Shown here: positions 32,902 to 45,314 of the stretch, piece by piece
Position numbering within the stretch: position 1 is the first letter of the stretch
How the letters are laid out: each line of letters opens with the position of its first letter
From: Lycium barbarum
Taxonomy: Eukaryota > Streptophyta > Magnoliopsida > Solanales > Solanaceae
Direction: 5' to 3'
NCBI RefSeq assembly: GCF_019175385.1
Contig: NC_083344.1
Location: forward strand, 61,504,782 to 61,568,781
Length of the DNA: 64,000 nucleotides
The notes under the pieces: model-generated
What the model saw: the letters and a program-made list of their open reading frames with translations, nothing else
Told to the model about the DNA's origin: nothing
Databases searched by the model: none
Program-made: the position numbers and the translations under genes

Positions 32902-35900
32902 ATGCCTCCAAAAAAGGCGTCAGCGGCCCAAAAGGCCAAGGCAGCAGCTGTGGGAGAGACTAGTCAGGCCCAGAGGACTACCAGGGCCCATGCCCATATT
33001 GCTCCTGATATTTTGCCCCCGACAGAGGGCTCTTCCTCACCGCCACACGTAGAGGAGATTGGAGCAGCAACAACTGCAGGTCGAGGGGTGGCTCTACCGC
33101 CAGCTCCCACAGTTCCAGTACCTGAGCCCCTAGCTCCACGGCCAGGCACTGAGGATCAGTCTATGAGGGAGGCAGTCCCGCTATTGACCAGACTTGTGGC
33201 AGGACAGGTTCAGGGGCACGGACTGGGATGTGACCGGGCTTTCAGGCGTGACAGTTCGAGAGCCCGTGAGTTTTTGACTTGTGGCCCTCAAGAGTTCTTC
33301 GGGACAAAGCCCGAAGAGGATCCTGAGGAGTTTATTAGGAAGATGCGGCACACCCTACATTTGTTTAATGCTTCCGCGACGGAGTCAGTCACGTTGGCTT
33401 CGTACCGGTTGTATGATGTAGCGGCTAATTGGTACGAGTCATGGGAGTTATCCAGAGGTGACGGTGCTCCCCCAGCAGTTTGGGATGATTTTTCTCAGGC
33501 TTTTCTTAGCCATTTTCTGCCTCCGGAGTTACGGCGGGCCAGGGCTGACAGATTGTTATTGCTGAGACAGAGGGGCCGCAGTGTTCGAGAGTACAGTATG
33601 GAGTTCGACTCATTGGCCCGATATGCACCTGCTGTGGTAGCTACTATGGCTGACAGGATGCACAGGTATATTATGGGGCTTGACCGGTATTTTGTCGACA
33701 GTTGCTTGGTATTGGCCGCTCAGCCCGACATGGATATTGCCCGGATTCAGGCGCACGCCCAGGGTATGGAGGACCGGCACAGGGGTCATCAGCCCGATAG
33801 GAGTCAGGATCGGAGACAGCCCAAGAGGGCCAGATAATCCGGGTATTCTGGAGATTTCCGGGGCAGACAGCCTCAGCAGCCGCAGCAGCCTAGCAGATAT
33901 CCATCCCAGCCGGCACATAGCGCACCTCCACAGTCTACAGGTCGCAGATTTGATAGCCCAGGTTATTCAGGAGCAGGCCAGAGCTCCAGGGCTTTAGGTT
34001 CGCGGACAGATAGGGGTTCTGGTCAGACGAGGCCACCTAGGCCTCAGTGTTCTTATTGTGGCAGATACCATCCGGGAGAGTGCTACAGAGCCACCGGTGC
34101 ATGTTTTTCTTGTGGCTGTCAGGGCCATTCTGTGAGAGATTGCCCGTATAAGGGTAGTTCGGGTGGTGCAGCGCAGCCTACCGGATCATCCGCCGGGTCA
34201 TCATCTTCATCAGTGGCTATGCGCCCTACAGGGCCGGGTACATCAGCGCCGGCGGGTCGCGACAGAGGTCGTGGTGGAGCTTCGGGTACTAGCGGTCCTT
34301 CGAACCGCATTTATGCTTTGGCTAGCCGCCAGGACCAGGAGGCATCGCCTAATGTCGTTACAGGTACATTATTGGTCTTCTCTCGGTCTGTGTATGCATT
34401 GATTGATCCAGGTTTGACTTTGTCATATATTTCGCCTCTGGTTGCCGGTAAAATTGGTATAACGTCTGAACCTATAGAGCCGTTTGAGGTAGCCACACCG
34501 ATTGGGGACTTTATTGTAGCGAAACAGGTATATAAAGACTGTTCTGTAACTGTATGTGGCCGAGACACTAAGGCAGATCTAGTGGAATTAGATATGATTG
34601 AATTTGATGTTATTTTGGGAATGGACTGGCTAGCCTCCTGTTATGCAAATGTTGACTGCCAAAATAAGGTAGTTCGTTTCCAGTTTCCCGGGGAGCCAGT
34701 TATAGAATGGGCCGGTAATACAGCAACACCGAAAGGTAAGTTTATTTCATACCTTAAGGCGAAGAAAATGATCAGAAAGGGTTATATCTATCTGTCACGA
34801 CCCAACCCCGTGGGCCGCGACCAGTGCCTTAGCTGGGCACCTATACGTACCCGATACCCAAATTAGCATATTATCAGAATAATAATATAATAATAACATT
34901 AGTGGATGCTACAGAATTTAGCAGAAGAGCAGACTTGGCACACAGAAGCCGATAAGGCTATCATAAAACCAAACATCCCAAATATATGTACAGAACCCAC
35001 ACAGATGTATCCACAGACCTCTACAGAACATATCATAATCATAAGACGGGACAGGGCCCCGTCATACCCAGAACAAAGTACATATCCAGATAGCAGTGAC
35101 AGAATGTACCAAAAGATGGGCTCTGAAGAAGGGAGCGCCCCAAAATAGCAGAAATGGGATCCTAAACGTGTGGATCAGCAAACCTGTCGTCTGTACCTGC
35201 GCGGCATGAAAACGCAGCCCCCGAAGAAAGGGGGTCAGTACGAAATATGTACTGAATATGTAAAGCGGAATCACAGAAGTCAAATCATAATGGTTACAGA
35301 AAATGAGTACAGAATCCAGAGTGTCAAATGTATATTTCCAAAACAGACAGAATGCGTACAGAAACATATGTCATATCATATCATATCCGGTCCCTTCCAC
35401 GGGACTCGGCAGACAGAATGTGGCCACCCTCCCGACGCTGGTGCCACTATACAGAGGAATCAGAAAAAGGGGCGTGGCCCCGTATCATATAATGTCATAT
35501 CAAAATGGCCATAACAGATCAGATCAGAATAGGCGGACATGGCACATCATACTCCACAGACCCATGTACGCGTATACCTGCCCCCTCACATCGGGACGCG
35601 GCGAACAATGCAGAGAATTACGCTTGACAACATATCCTGGCCCGGGCTCAGTGTGGGAAACATTGGGACATCCACGAATGGAGTAGTGAGAGACTAATGC
35701 AATTTAAAAATATCATAAGTGTTTTCAAAGACTCGATGAAGCGTAGCAAAGACAAACAAATCAAATGGAGTCGGACGGAATCATATTAAATGTATTCCGG
35801 ATATCATAATAAATTACAGAAGTATAATTTCCCGAAGTCATTCCGAGTGTCAAAGTAATTTATAATATTTAACAGAATATTTAAAATAATATTCGTTAAG

Positions 35901-38900
35901 TGATTAGTAGGGTAATTAAAACATTTCTTTCAAAAATCGCTTAAAAAGGAAGCTTTAGCATATTAGGGACAAAACCGTAAATAGCGGGCCCGCCTTGGGA
36001 CAAACAAGGCGGCGGGCTCAAATTGTGCCCTCTAAGCATATAGTATCACCTAAAAAGGTTATACAGACATTCTATGGCTTTCCGAATAATTTAGAGCAAA
36101 ATTGCATAATTTCAGAAAAAGCGTATCAAAATGGTTCAATTCTACTGAAGGAAAAACTGAAATTTTGTCTTGCGGATTCCGAGGGCCAAGAGGTCCTTCG
36201 AGGCTCGGATCCGACCCTAATACACTAGGGGCATGCCAAGGGAAGAATTGGGTTTGCTTTACATACCTTTCACGCTCCTTAAGCCTTTCCAAACTCACTT
36301 CCCGTTTCGTCGAAAAACTGCAATTGGTCAAGTTTACCAATTGTAAGCTATGAATACCAAAGTTCCAACTTAATGCATATTTGGCTACCGAAATTTCGGC
36401 AGCACTTCCCCTATACATATAGCACCCCGAGAATTCAACTCGGCTATAATTCATCAACAACAAGCCAAACGACAACATCAATATCAACAACAAACATTAA
36501 AAACACAATTATCCTTCAACTAGTCATTTTTCTCACAAGTTGACATAATCTTCAATTCAACCCAAACTTTCGAACTAACATCATGATTTCACATCCATTA
36601 TCACTCAAGATCATCACAATATAGATTTAGAGACATTTCATATCATTTTCCTTAAGATATACACTCGATATTCATAATATACAACTTTCCGCCAAAATCA
36701 TAACTTATGCAAAACACCAAATCTTTGGCATACAACTTCATAACAAGTTTCCAACTTCCAAATTCATCAATGATCATCTTAATTCACAACCAAACAACTT
36801 CATTTCCTTAATGTCGGAAAATCATACTAAAACGACATAAGTGTTTACATTCCAATTCAATACAAACTTATATCATTCTAACTTCATTTCCATGCCAAGC
36901 ATTACAACAACACTCCAATACACTAAACAAACTTGATCCATTTCATTCCCAAGCCACATATACCACACGGCCATATGCTTATTTTTCCATATCAACTAAA
37001 TTCATCCAACTTTCAATTCCCATATACATTTCATCACAATTACAACTAGAATATAACATAAATTCAACACAACTTGGCTATACAACATATATATACACAT
37101 GGCTACAAGCCATATACCAAACCCACATTGCAAACTTCCATTTTTCCATACAATCAACACATTTCTATATACTACAACACAATCAAAACTTCATAACACA
37201 ATAAAAAGGTAGAAATTCTTACCTTTTCTTCAAGTCTTCTTCACTTGAACTTGTGTTCACTTTGAGGAATCTAATGCTTCCCACTCCAAACCAACTATAC
37301 CAAGATGCAAAGGAACCTTGACTTAATAGGAAAACAACAAGAATTGAATTTTTAGAACAATATTTTTGGTACTTAAATTTCCAAGGCAAACCCGAAACCT
37401 CTTGCTCTCTCTTTTTTTTTTCTTTGTTGTTCTTATCTTCTAATTCCGTAAGTCTTCTATGATATATGTAATTGAAGTGCTTGGTCACATGACCAAGCAC
37501 ATGACCAACTAAAATTGGGCTTGGATCAAGGCCTTGTATGGCCGGCCATGACCCCTATTTTGGGCCTCAACTCCAATTAAATTTTTGAGCCCAATAACTT
37601 ATAAATCACATTTTGTAATTCCCGAAACTAATTTCCAAAATTCCAAAATTACCCTTTGCCTTGTCCCACACTTTCATGATTCTATTCTTTCATGCATAAC
37701 TCCTATGTTCAACAAAATATCCAATTGACCTTATATCTCAAGAATCCAATATAATTCAAGTTTCTCCAAACGTGTGAAAACACGGGATATAACACTATCA
37801 TCTGGTTCGGGTACAAGATTTGACAGCAGAAATGCCGACTCTTCAGTCAGTTCCCGTGGTTAATGAATTTCCAGATGTGTTCCCAGATGAGCTTCCAGGC
37901 CTTCCTCCAGAGCGGGAGATAGATTTTACTATTGATTTGCTTCCAGATACTCAGCCTATATCTATCCCCCCGTACAGAATGGCACCGGCAGAGTTGAAAG
38001 AACTGAAAGAGCAGTTGAAGGATCTGTTAGAAAAAGGCTTCATCAGACCCAGTACTTCGCCTTGGGGAGCTCCGGTATTATTTGTGCTTAAGAAAGACGG
38101 GTCGCTGCGTATGTGTATTGATTATCGGCAGCTGAATAAGGTAACCATAAAGAATAAATACCCCCTCCCCAGAATTGACGATTTGTTTGATCAGTTGCAG
38201 GGCGCCAAATATTTTTCGAAGATAGACCTTCGGTCTGGCTATCATCAGGTACGGGTACGAGAGGCTGATATCCCTAAGACAGCATTCCGGACCATATATG
38301 GGCACTATGAATTTGGAGTTATGTCGTTTGGGTTAACTAATGCTCCTGCGGTATTCATGGATCTAATGAACCGGGTATTCAGGCCATTCTTGGATATGTT
38401 CGTAATTGTATTTATCGATGATATTCTGGTTTATTCTCGGTCTGAGGCAGAGCACGCAGATCATCTGAGAGCGGTACTCGGGGTGCTTCGACATCAGAAA
38501 TTATATGCAAAATTTTCTAAATGTGAATTCTGGCTAGCTTCAGTGGCATTCCTGGGGCATATTATTGCAGCTGATGGTGTCCGGGGGGATACATAGAAGA
38601 TTGAGGCCGTGAAGAATTAGCCCAGTCCCACGATGCCCACAGAGGTACGTAGTTTCCTGGGGTTAGTAGGCTATTACAGAAGATTTGTGGAAAAGTTTGC
38701 TTCGATTTCAGCTCCTTTGACAAGACTAACTCAGAAGGGAGCTAAGTTCCAGTGGACCGATGCATGTGAACGAAGCTTCCAGTTGCTGAAGGAGAAGCTG
38801 ACTACGGCCCCAGTTCTGACCCTTCCAGAGGGACCCAATGGATATGTTATTTATTGTGACGCTTCTGGCGTAGGATTGGGCTGTGTATTGATGCAGCACG

Positions 38901-40828
38901 GCAGAGTTATAGCTTATGCTTCTCGGCAGCTGAAAAAGCATGAAAGGAATTATCCTACCCACGATCTGGAGCTTGCTGCGGTCATTCATGCTCTAAAGAT
39001 ATGGAGACACTATTTATATGGCGTTCATGTTGATATCTATACAGATCATAAGAGTCTCCAGTATATTTTTAAGCAGAAAGAGCTAAATTTGCGGCAGCGG
39101 AGGTGGCTGGAGCTCCTGAAAGATTATGATGTGGATATTCTGTATCATCCGGGCAAGGCTAATGTTGTTGCAGATGCACTCAGCCGAAAATCTATGGGCA
39201 GCTTGGCAGATTTACAGCCAGACAGGAGAGAGATAGTACGTGACATTCATCAGTTGGCTAATCTTGGGGTTCGTCTGGCCGATTCTGGAGGTACACGGAT
39301 TTCTGTCCGAGGGGTTTCTGAATCATCTATTAAGGAAGATATCAAGCGGCGTCAATATGAAGATCCTGTTTTAGCTCGATACAGAGACACAGCCCATGAG
39401 AAGGAGAAGACTCCGTTCGAGTTTACACTAGACGGAACCTTACTATACAGAGGTAGGTTGTGTGTACCTTATATTGCAGGGCTACGGCAGCAGGTTATGG
39501 GCGAGGCACACTATGCTCGCTATTCTGTTCATCCTGGTTCTACGAAGATGTACCATGATCTTAGATGCCTATACTGGTGGGATGGTATGAAATGGGATAT
39601 CGCAGAGTTCGTCGCCCAGTGTCCAAATTGTCAGCAGGTCAAAATTGAACATCAGAAACCGGGTGGACTGTTGCAGGAAATGGAAATTCCGACGTGGAAG
39701 TGGGAGAGCATTAATATGGACTTCATTACAGGTTTGCCTCGCACTCCACGGAAGTATGATTCCATCTGGGTTATTGTTGATAGGCTGACAAAATCAGCCC
39801 ATTTTCTTCCCGTCAGAACTACTTATTTCGCTGAGGATTATGCCAGGCTTTATATTAAAGAAATTGTGCGACTTCATGGAGTTCCTATATCTATTATCAC
39901 TGACAGAGGTGCTCAGTACACAGCGAACTTCTGGAAATCTTTTCAGGAAGGATTAGGGACTCAGCTGAGCCTGAGTACAGCTTTTCATCCTCAGAGTGAC
40001 GGACAGGCCGAGCGCACCATCCAGACACTTGAAGATATGTTACGGGCCTATGTTATTGATTTCAGAGGTAGCTGGGATGATCACTTGCCATTGATTGAAT
40101 TTGCTTATAATAACAATTACCATTCCAGCATCCAGATGGCTCCGTACGAGGCTTTGTATGGCAGGAAATGCAGGTCACCTATCGGCTGGTTTGATATTGG
40201 CAAGACAGAGTTAATTGGCCCAGATGTGATCCAGCAGGCCGTTGATAAGGTGAAACTTATCCGGGAACGACTGTTAGCAGCCCAGAGTCGACAGAAGTCG
40301 TACGCAGATAAGCGACATCGACCGTTGGAATTCCAGGTAGGAGATTGGGTATTCCTGAAGGTATCGCCTATGAAAGGCGTGATGCGGTTCGGCCGGAAGG
40401 GTAAGCTTAGTCCGCGTTATATTGGGCCTTATCAGATTATTAGAAAAATTGGAAATGTCGCCTATGAGTTAGATCTGCCATCAGATTTAGAAGCGGTACA
40501 TCCGGTATTCCATGTATCTATGTTCCGCAAATGCATTGGTGATCCCTCCAGAATATTTCCTGCGGATGATATGCAGGTGATGGAGCAGTTATCTTACGAG
40601 GAGCAGCCCGTAGCCATTTTGGACCGCCAGGTAAGAAAGCTCCAGAACAAGGATGTAGCCTCTGTTAAGGTGCTGTGGCGGAACAATAATAGGGAGGAAA
40701 TGACCTGGGAGGCCGAAGAGGAAATGAAGAAGAAATATCCTCATTTGTTCCCTATGCCCACAGGTAATCTTCAATCCTTGCTTAATTTTATTTCAATAAT
40801 GAAGGTGTGTCATATGTGTCGTCTATAA
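32902..40828 (+). pseudogene. gag-pol: Element C gag-pol, complete but split by a solo LTR and three stops
   Basis: After omitting 34793-37794 plus one target-site copy, the frame is 1640 codons. Order: MPPKK start; Gag core; knuckle CFSCGCQGHSVRDC (about 34102-34143); protease with DPGL instead of DPGS (TCG to TTG at 34414-34416); RT with [10 protein letters not shown] (about 38408-38437); RNase H (YCDASG, about 38855); integrase zinc finger ([11 protein letters not shown]...CPNCQQ); catalytic Asp, Asp, Glu in NMDF, ITDRG and QAERT (about 39716, 39900 and 40007); chromodomain-like end ([19 protein letters not shown], about 40670). Stops: TAA 33835-33837 (TCA in D), TAG 38594-38596 (Gln in A), TAG about 38618-38620 (Trp in A). 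The solo LTR lies between protease and RT. Best-preserved plus-strand copy, but not functional. Confidence 0.93.
34788..37799 (-). mobile_element. Solo LTR in antisense orientation inside element C pol, with target duplications
   Basis: The LTR is 34793-37794 (3002 bp), TGTCACGACCC...CGGGATATAACA on the plus strand, flanked by CTATC at 34788-34792 and 37795-37799. Removing it with one CTATC restores an open frame reading GYIYHLVR, as in A and D. D lacks it at the same site, so it came after the D/C duplication. It belongs to the same 3-kb LTR class and carries the hairpin block at about 35212-35265. Confidence 0.95.
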
Positions 40829-40873
40829 ACATAAACTCCCCCAAAGTATTTTCAGACCCTATAAGATTAACTT

Positions 40874-40909
40874 AACATTCGAGGAAGAATGTTCTAAAGG
40901 GGGGGAGGA
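40874..40909 (+). promoter_or_regulatory. Stem-loop and polypurine tract of element C
   Basis: AACATTCG-AGGA-AGAATGTT (40874-40893, one mismatch in the stem) followed by AAAGGGGGGGAGGA immediately before the 3' LTR. Confidence 0.88.
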
Positions 40910-43900
40910 TGTTATATCCCGTGTTTTCACACGTTGGAAAAATTTGGAAATATTCTTGACTTGTAAGAAATAAGGTCATAATTAATTTTTATTTAACATA
41001 GTAGTTGGGCATGAAAGAATAGTGTTGTGGAAGTGTGGGATAAGGCTAAGGGAAAATTTGGAACTTTGGAAATTAGTTTCGGGAATTACAAAATATGATT
41101 CACAAGTCATTGGGCTCAAAAATTGAAATGAAATTGAGGCCCAAAGTTGGGAGCATGGCCGGCCAACATGGCCATGATCCAAGTCCAATTACTTGGTCAT
41201 GTGCTTGGTCATGTGACCAAGTGTTCATATTATATTTATTAGACAATTCAAGAACATAGAGTGATAAGAAGGCAAAGCAAAAACAAGAGAGAAAGAGAGA
41301 GGGGTTTCGGGTTTGAGGTGCAAAAATCACCACCAAAAATCTTGCTCCTAAAAATTTTCTTTTGTGGTTTTCCTACTAAATTGAGTAGCCTCTTTAACTT
41401 GGTGTAGTTGGTTTGGAGAAATGAGGCCTTGGTTCATCAAAGTGATCACAATTCAAGTGAAGAAGACTAAGGAAAAAGGTGAGAATTTATCCCTTATCCT
41501 TGTGTTATGAAGTCTTGTTTGTGTTGTAGTATGTAGAAATGTGTTGATTGTATGGAGAAATGGAAGTTTGCAAAGTGGGTGTGTGATGTATATGTGTAGC
41601 CGTGTGTATGTATATGTTGTATAGCCATAATGTGTTGAATTTCATGTTATATTCTAGTTGTAGTTGTGATGAAATGCATATTGGAATTGGAAGTTGAATG
41701 AATTTAGTTGAAGTTGATAAAGAGAGCATATGGCCGTGTGGTATGTTAGAGTTGGAATGGAAATGAATCAAGTTTGTGTAATGTGTTAGTTGTGTTATTG
41801 TGATTCCTGCAATGTAAATGAAAGTAAAACGATATGAGTTTGCTTTGAAATGGAATGTAGAAACTTATGTCGCTTAAGTATGATTTTATGACATTATGAA
41901 AATGAAGTTATTAGGTTGGAAATTATGATGGGTGTTGATGAATTTGGAAGATGGAAACATGTTATGAATATGTATGCCAAAGATTAGAAGTTTCAGACGA
42001 GTTAGGATTTTGGCGGAAAGTTTGTATATTATGTATATCGTGTGTATAATTTGAGGAAACGATATGAAACGCTTCTAAACTATGTTGTGATGATCTAGTT
42101 AGATAATGAATGTGAAATCATTGAAATTGGTTTGGAAATTGTAGTTGAAATGAAGGTTGTGGCATTATGTCGGCAAGTAGAACTAGTTGTGCCATATTGT
42201 GTTCTAATGTTTGTTGTTGATGTTGTTGTTTGGGTTGTTGTTGATGATTTTGAGCCGAGTTGAATTCTCGGGGGTGCTATATGTATAGGGGAAGTGCTGC
42301 CGAAATTTCGGTAGACAAATATGAGTTGAATTGAATTCGTAGCATCTATAACTTACAATTGGTAAATGTGACCATTTGCAGATTTTCGACGAAACGGAGA
42401 GTGAGCTTGGATAGGCTTAAAAAGCTCAAAAGGTATGTAAAGCTACCCCGATTCTTCTCTTGGCATGCCCTAAATGTATTAGGGTCGGATTCGGGCCTCG
42501 AAAGACTTTCTGCCCATCGGAATCCGCAAGTGAAAATATCACTTTTTCTTTCAGTAAGATTGAACCCTTTTGTACGCTTTCGTGAAAATTTAGCAAACTT
42601 TTCCCGAATTACTTTGGAAGTTATAGAATGTCCGTATAACCTTCATAGATGACCCCATAATCTTAAAAATGCGTAATTCGAGCCCACCACCTTGTTTGTC
42701 CCGAGGTGGGCCAACTATTCCCGATTTTGCCCTTATCGTACTCAAGTCTTGCTTTCGAGCGGTTTCTGAAAGAAGTGTTATGACTACCATTCTAATTACC
42801 TAACAAACATTGTTTTAAATATTTCATTAAGTCTGATAAATTGTTTTGACACTCGGAACGATTTCAGAAAGGTTATACTTCTGTAATTTATTATGACATC
42901 CGAAACTCACTTATTATAATCCCATCCGACTTCATTGGATTGGGTTGTCATTAATATGCCTCATCGAGTCTCTGAAGATATTTATACTATTTTAGTTGCA
43001 TTTAGTCTGTCACTACTCCATTCGTGAATGCCCCAATGTTTCCCACACTGAGCCCGGGCCAGGATATGTTGTCAAGCGTGATCCTCTGCATTGTTCGTCG
43101 TGCCTCGATGTGAGGGGGCAGGTATTCGCGTACATGGGTTTGTGGAGTATGATGTGCCATGTCCGCTTGTTCTGATATGATTTGCTATGGCCATTTGATA
43201 TGACATATTATGTTACTGGGTTATGCCCCTATTCTGATTCTTCTGTGTTGTGGCACCAGTGTCGGGAGGGTGGCCACGTTCTGTCTGCCGAGTCCCTTGG
43301 CAGGGGCCGGGTTTGATATGACATATGTTTCTGTACACACTCTGCATGTTTTGAAAATATGTATCTGATACTTTGGATTTTCCGTTTACTTTCTGTATGT
43401 TCTGTACCAGTTATGAGTTTGTTTCTGTAATCCAGGCTTTACATATTCAGTACATATTTCGTACTGACCCCCTTTCTTCGGGGGCTGCGTTTTCATGCCG
43501 CGCAGGTACCGACGACAGGTTTGCTGATCCGCCCGCTTAGGAACTTATTCTGCTATTTTGGAGCGCTCTTTTATTCAGAGCCATCTTTGGGTACAGTCTG
43601 TCATTTCTATATATGTATATTCTCATTCATGGGTACGGCGGGGCCCTGTCCCGTCATATGATTCTGTCGGTCTGTTTAGAGGTCTGTAGACATGTTTGTG
43701 GGTTGGGGTCTTTCCATACAGATGTGTGCTTATGTTGTGTTTGGGCGATCCCATTCGCCGCGACGGCCGGTCCGCATATATTTAAATGTTGCTTTGTTGG
43801 CCCTGTGTGGCCTTTGTTGGTATTTTCTGCGTGCAGGGTATATGGGATAGTCCGTAAAACAAACGAAACTCTGCCGAAATTTTTCTGGAAATTATCTAAA

Positions 43901-43997
43901 GTTGAAATAAAGCCTTGTCGGCTTCTGCGATATACTAGAATGCGTTTGAGTGCCCAGATCGGGCACTAGTCACGGCCTACGGGGTTGGGTCGTGACA
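40910..43997 (+). repeat. 3' LTR of element C
   Basis: 3088 bp, TGTTATATCCCGTG...GTCGTGACA. Its last 1115 bp match the truncated 5' LTRs of C and D. It retains the intact passage CTTCTGTAATTTATT around 42880 at which those copies are cut. On the right it abuts the integrase region of element E, so C inserted into E. Confidence 0.92.
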
Positions 43998-45128
43998 GTA
44001 GGAGATAGAGATCCCAACTTGGAAATGGGAAGTGATTAATATGGACTTCATTATAGGTTTACCTCGCACACAGTGGAAGTATGACTCTATATGGGTTATT
44101 GTGGATAGGCTGACAAAATCAGCCCATTTTCTTCCAGTCAGGACTACTAATTTAGCTGAAGACTATGCGAGGTTATACATCAAGGAGATAGTGAGACTAC
44201 ATGGGGTTCCCACATCTATTATATCGGATAAAGGAGCTCAATTTACAGCTAACTTCTGGAGATCGTTCCAGAAGGGATTGGGGACACAAGTGGGTTTTAG
44301 CACAGCATTTCACCCTCAGACTGATGGACAGGCTGAGCGTACTATTTAGACGCTCGAAGATATGTTGCGAGCCTATATTATTCACTTCAGAGGTAGCTGG
44401 ATGATCATTTGCCACTTATTGAGTTTGCTTATAATAATAGCTACCATTCTAGTATTCAGATGGCAGCGTATGAGGCCTTATATGGGAGGAAGTGCAGGCC
44501 ACTTATCGGTTGGTTCGATGTTGGTGAGACTAAGTTGATAGGCCCAGACATGATTCAGCAAGCTGTTGATAAGGTAAAGCTTATTCAGGAGAGATCATTG
44601 GCAGCCCAAAGTCGATAGAAGTCATATGCAGATAATCGACGTCGAGACTTAGAGTTTCAGATTGGTGATTGGGTATTCCTGAAGGTATCACCCATGAAGG
44701 GTGTGATGAGATTCGGCAAGAAGGGGAAGCTCGGCCCGAGGTACATTGGGCCTTATTAGATTATTCATAGGGTAGGCAAGGTTGCCTATGAGTTAGACCT
44801 ACCATATGATTTGGAAGCGGTAAATCCAGTCTTTCATGTATCAATGCTTCGTAAATGTATTGGTGACCCTTCTACAGTATTTCCTGTAGATGATGTCCAG
44901 TTAACAGAAGAATTGTCTTATGAGGAGAGGCGCATAGCTATACTTGATAGCCAGGTTAGAAGGTTATGTACTAAGGATGTGTCTTCCGTCAAAGTATTGT
45001 GCCGAAATAATAATAGGGAAGAGGTGACTTGGGAAGCAGAAGATGAAATGAAGAATAAGTATCCTTACTTGTTCCCTATTCCTGCAGGTAATTCAATTCC
45101 TTACTTGACTATATTGATTGGTAAATAA
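43998..45128 (+). pseudogene. pol: Element E integrase/C-terminal fragment of pol
   Basis: The frame begins inside integrase (TAG then [16 protein letters not shown]) and carries the catalytic region: [18 protein letters not shown] and TDGQAERTI. It continues through the C-terminal domain to VLCRNNNREEVTWEAEDEM, a chromodomain-like end, and stops near 45128. TAG stops at 43999-44001, 44347-44349, 44616-44618 and 44757-44759 replace Gln in A and C. One base is missing near 44399 (GCTGGATGAT against GCTGGGATGAT), shifting the frame. Gag, protease, RT and RNase H are absent because the 3' LTR of C cuts in at 43997. Divergence from A and C marks a separate, older Tekay/Del-like copy. Confidence 0.9.
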
Positions 45129-45241
45129 GACCATGTGATATATTGTGGCCCTGTAAGGCATCTGTGGGTTTGCTGAATGCAAGTTGATAGGTATAGCTAT
45201 AGAGGAGACTGCCGAAAGTTTTATAGTATGAGACCTATTAT

Positions 45242-45278
45242 AAACATTCGAGGACAAATGTTTATACGGGGGAAAGGA
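45242..45278 (+). promoter_or_regulatory. Stem-loop and polypurine tract of element E
   Basis: AAACATTCG-AGGA-CAAATGTTT (one stem mismatch) followed by GGGGGAAAGGA directly before the LTR start TGTTACACCTCG. Confidence 0.8.
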
Positions 45279-45314
45279 TGTTACACCTCGTAGTTTTTTA
45301 CCTTGAGATTCATC

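Larger units (their letters stand above)
24236..43997 (+). mobile_element. Tandem array of two Tekay/Del-like copies, D and C
   Basis: Order: LTR end, partial LTR (24544-25658), D gag-RT, polypurine tract, full LTR (28499-31583), partial LTR (31584-32698), C gag-pol, polypurine tract, full LTR (40910-43997). Both partial LTRs are exactly 1115 bp, start at the same base (GTAATTTATT) and follow the same wording (GTCGTGACA). This indicates a tandem duplication rather than two independent insertions. Confidence 0.8.
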
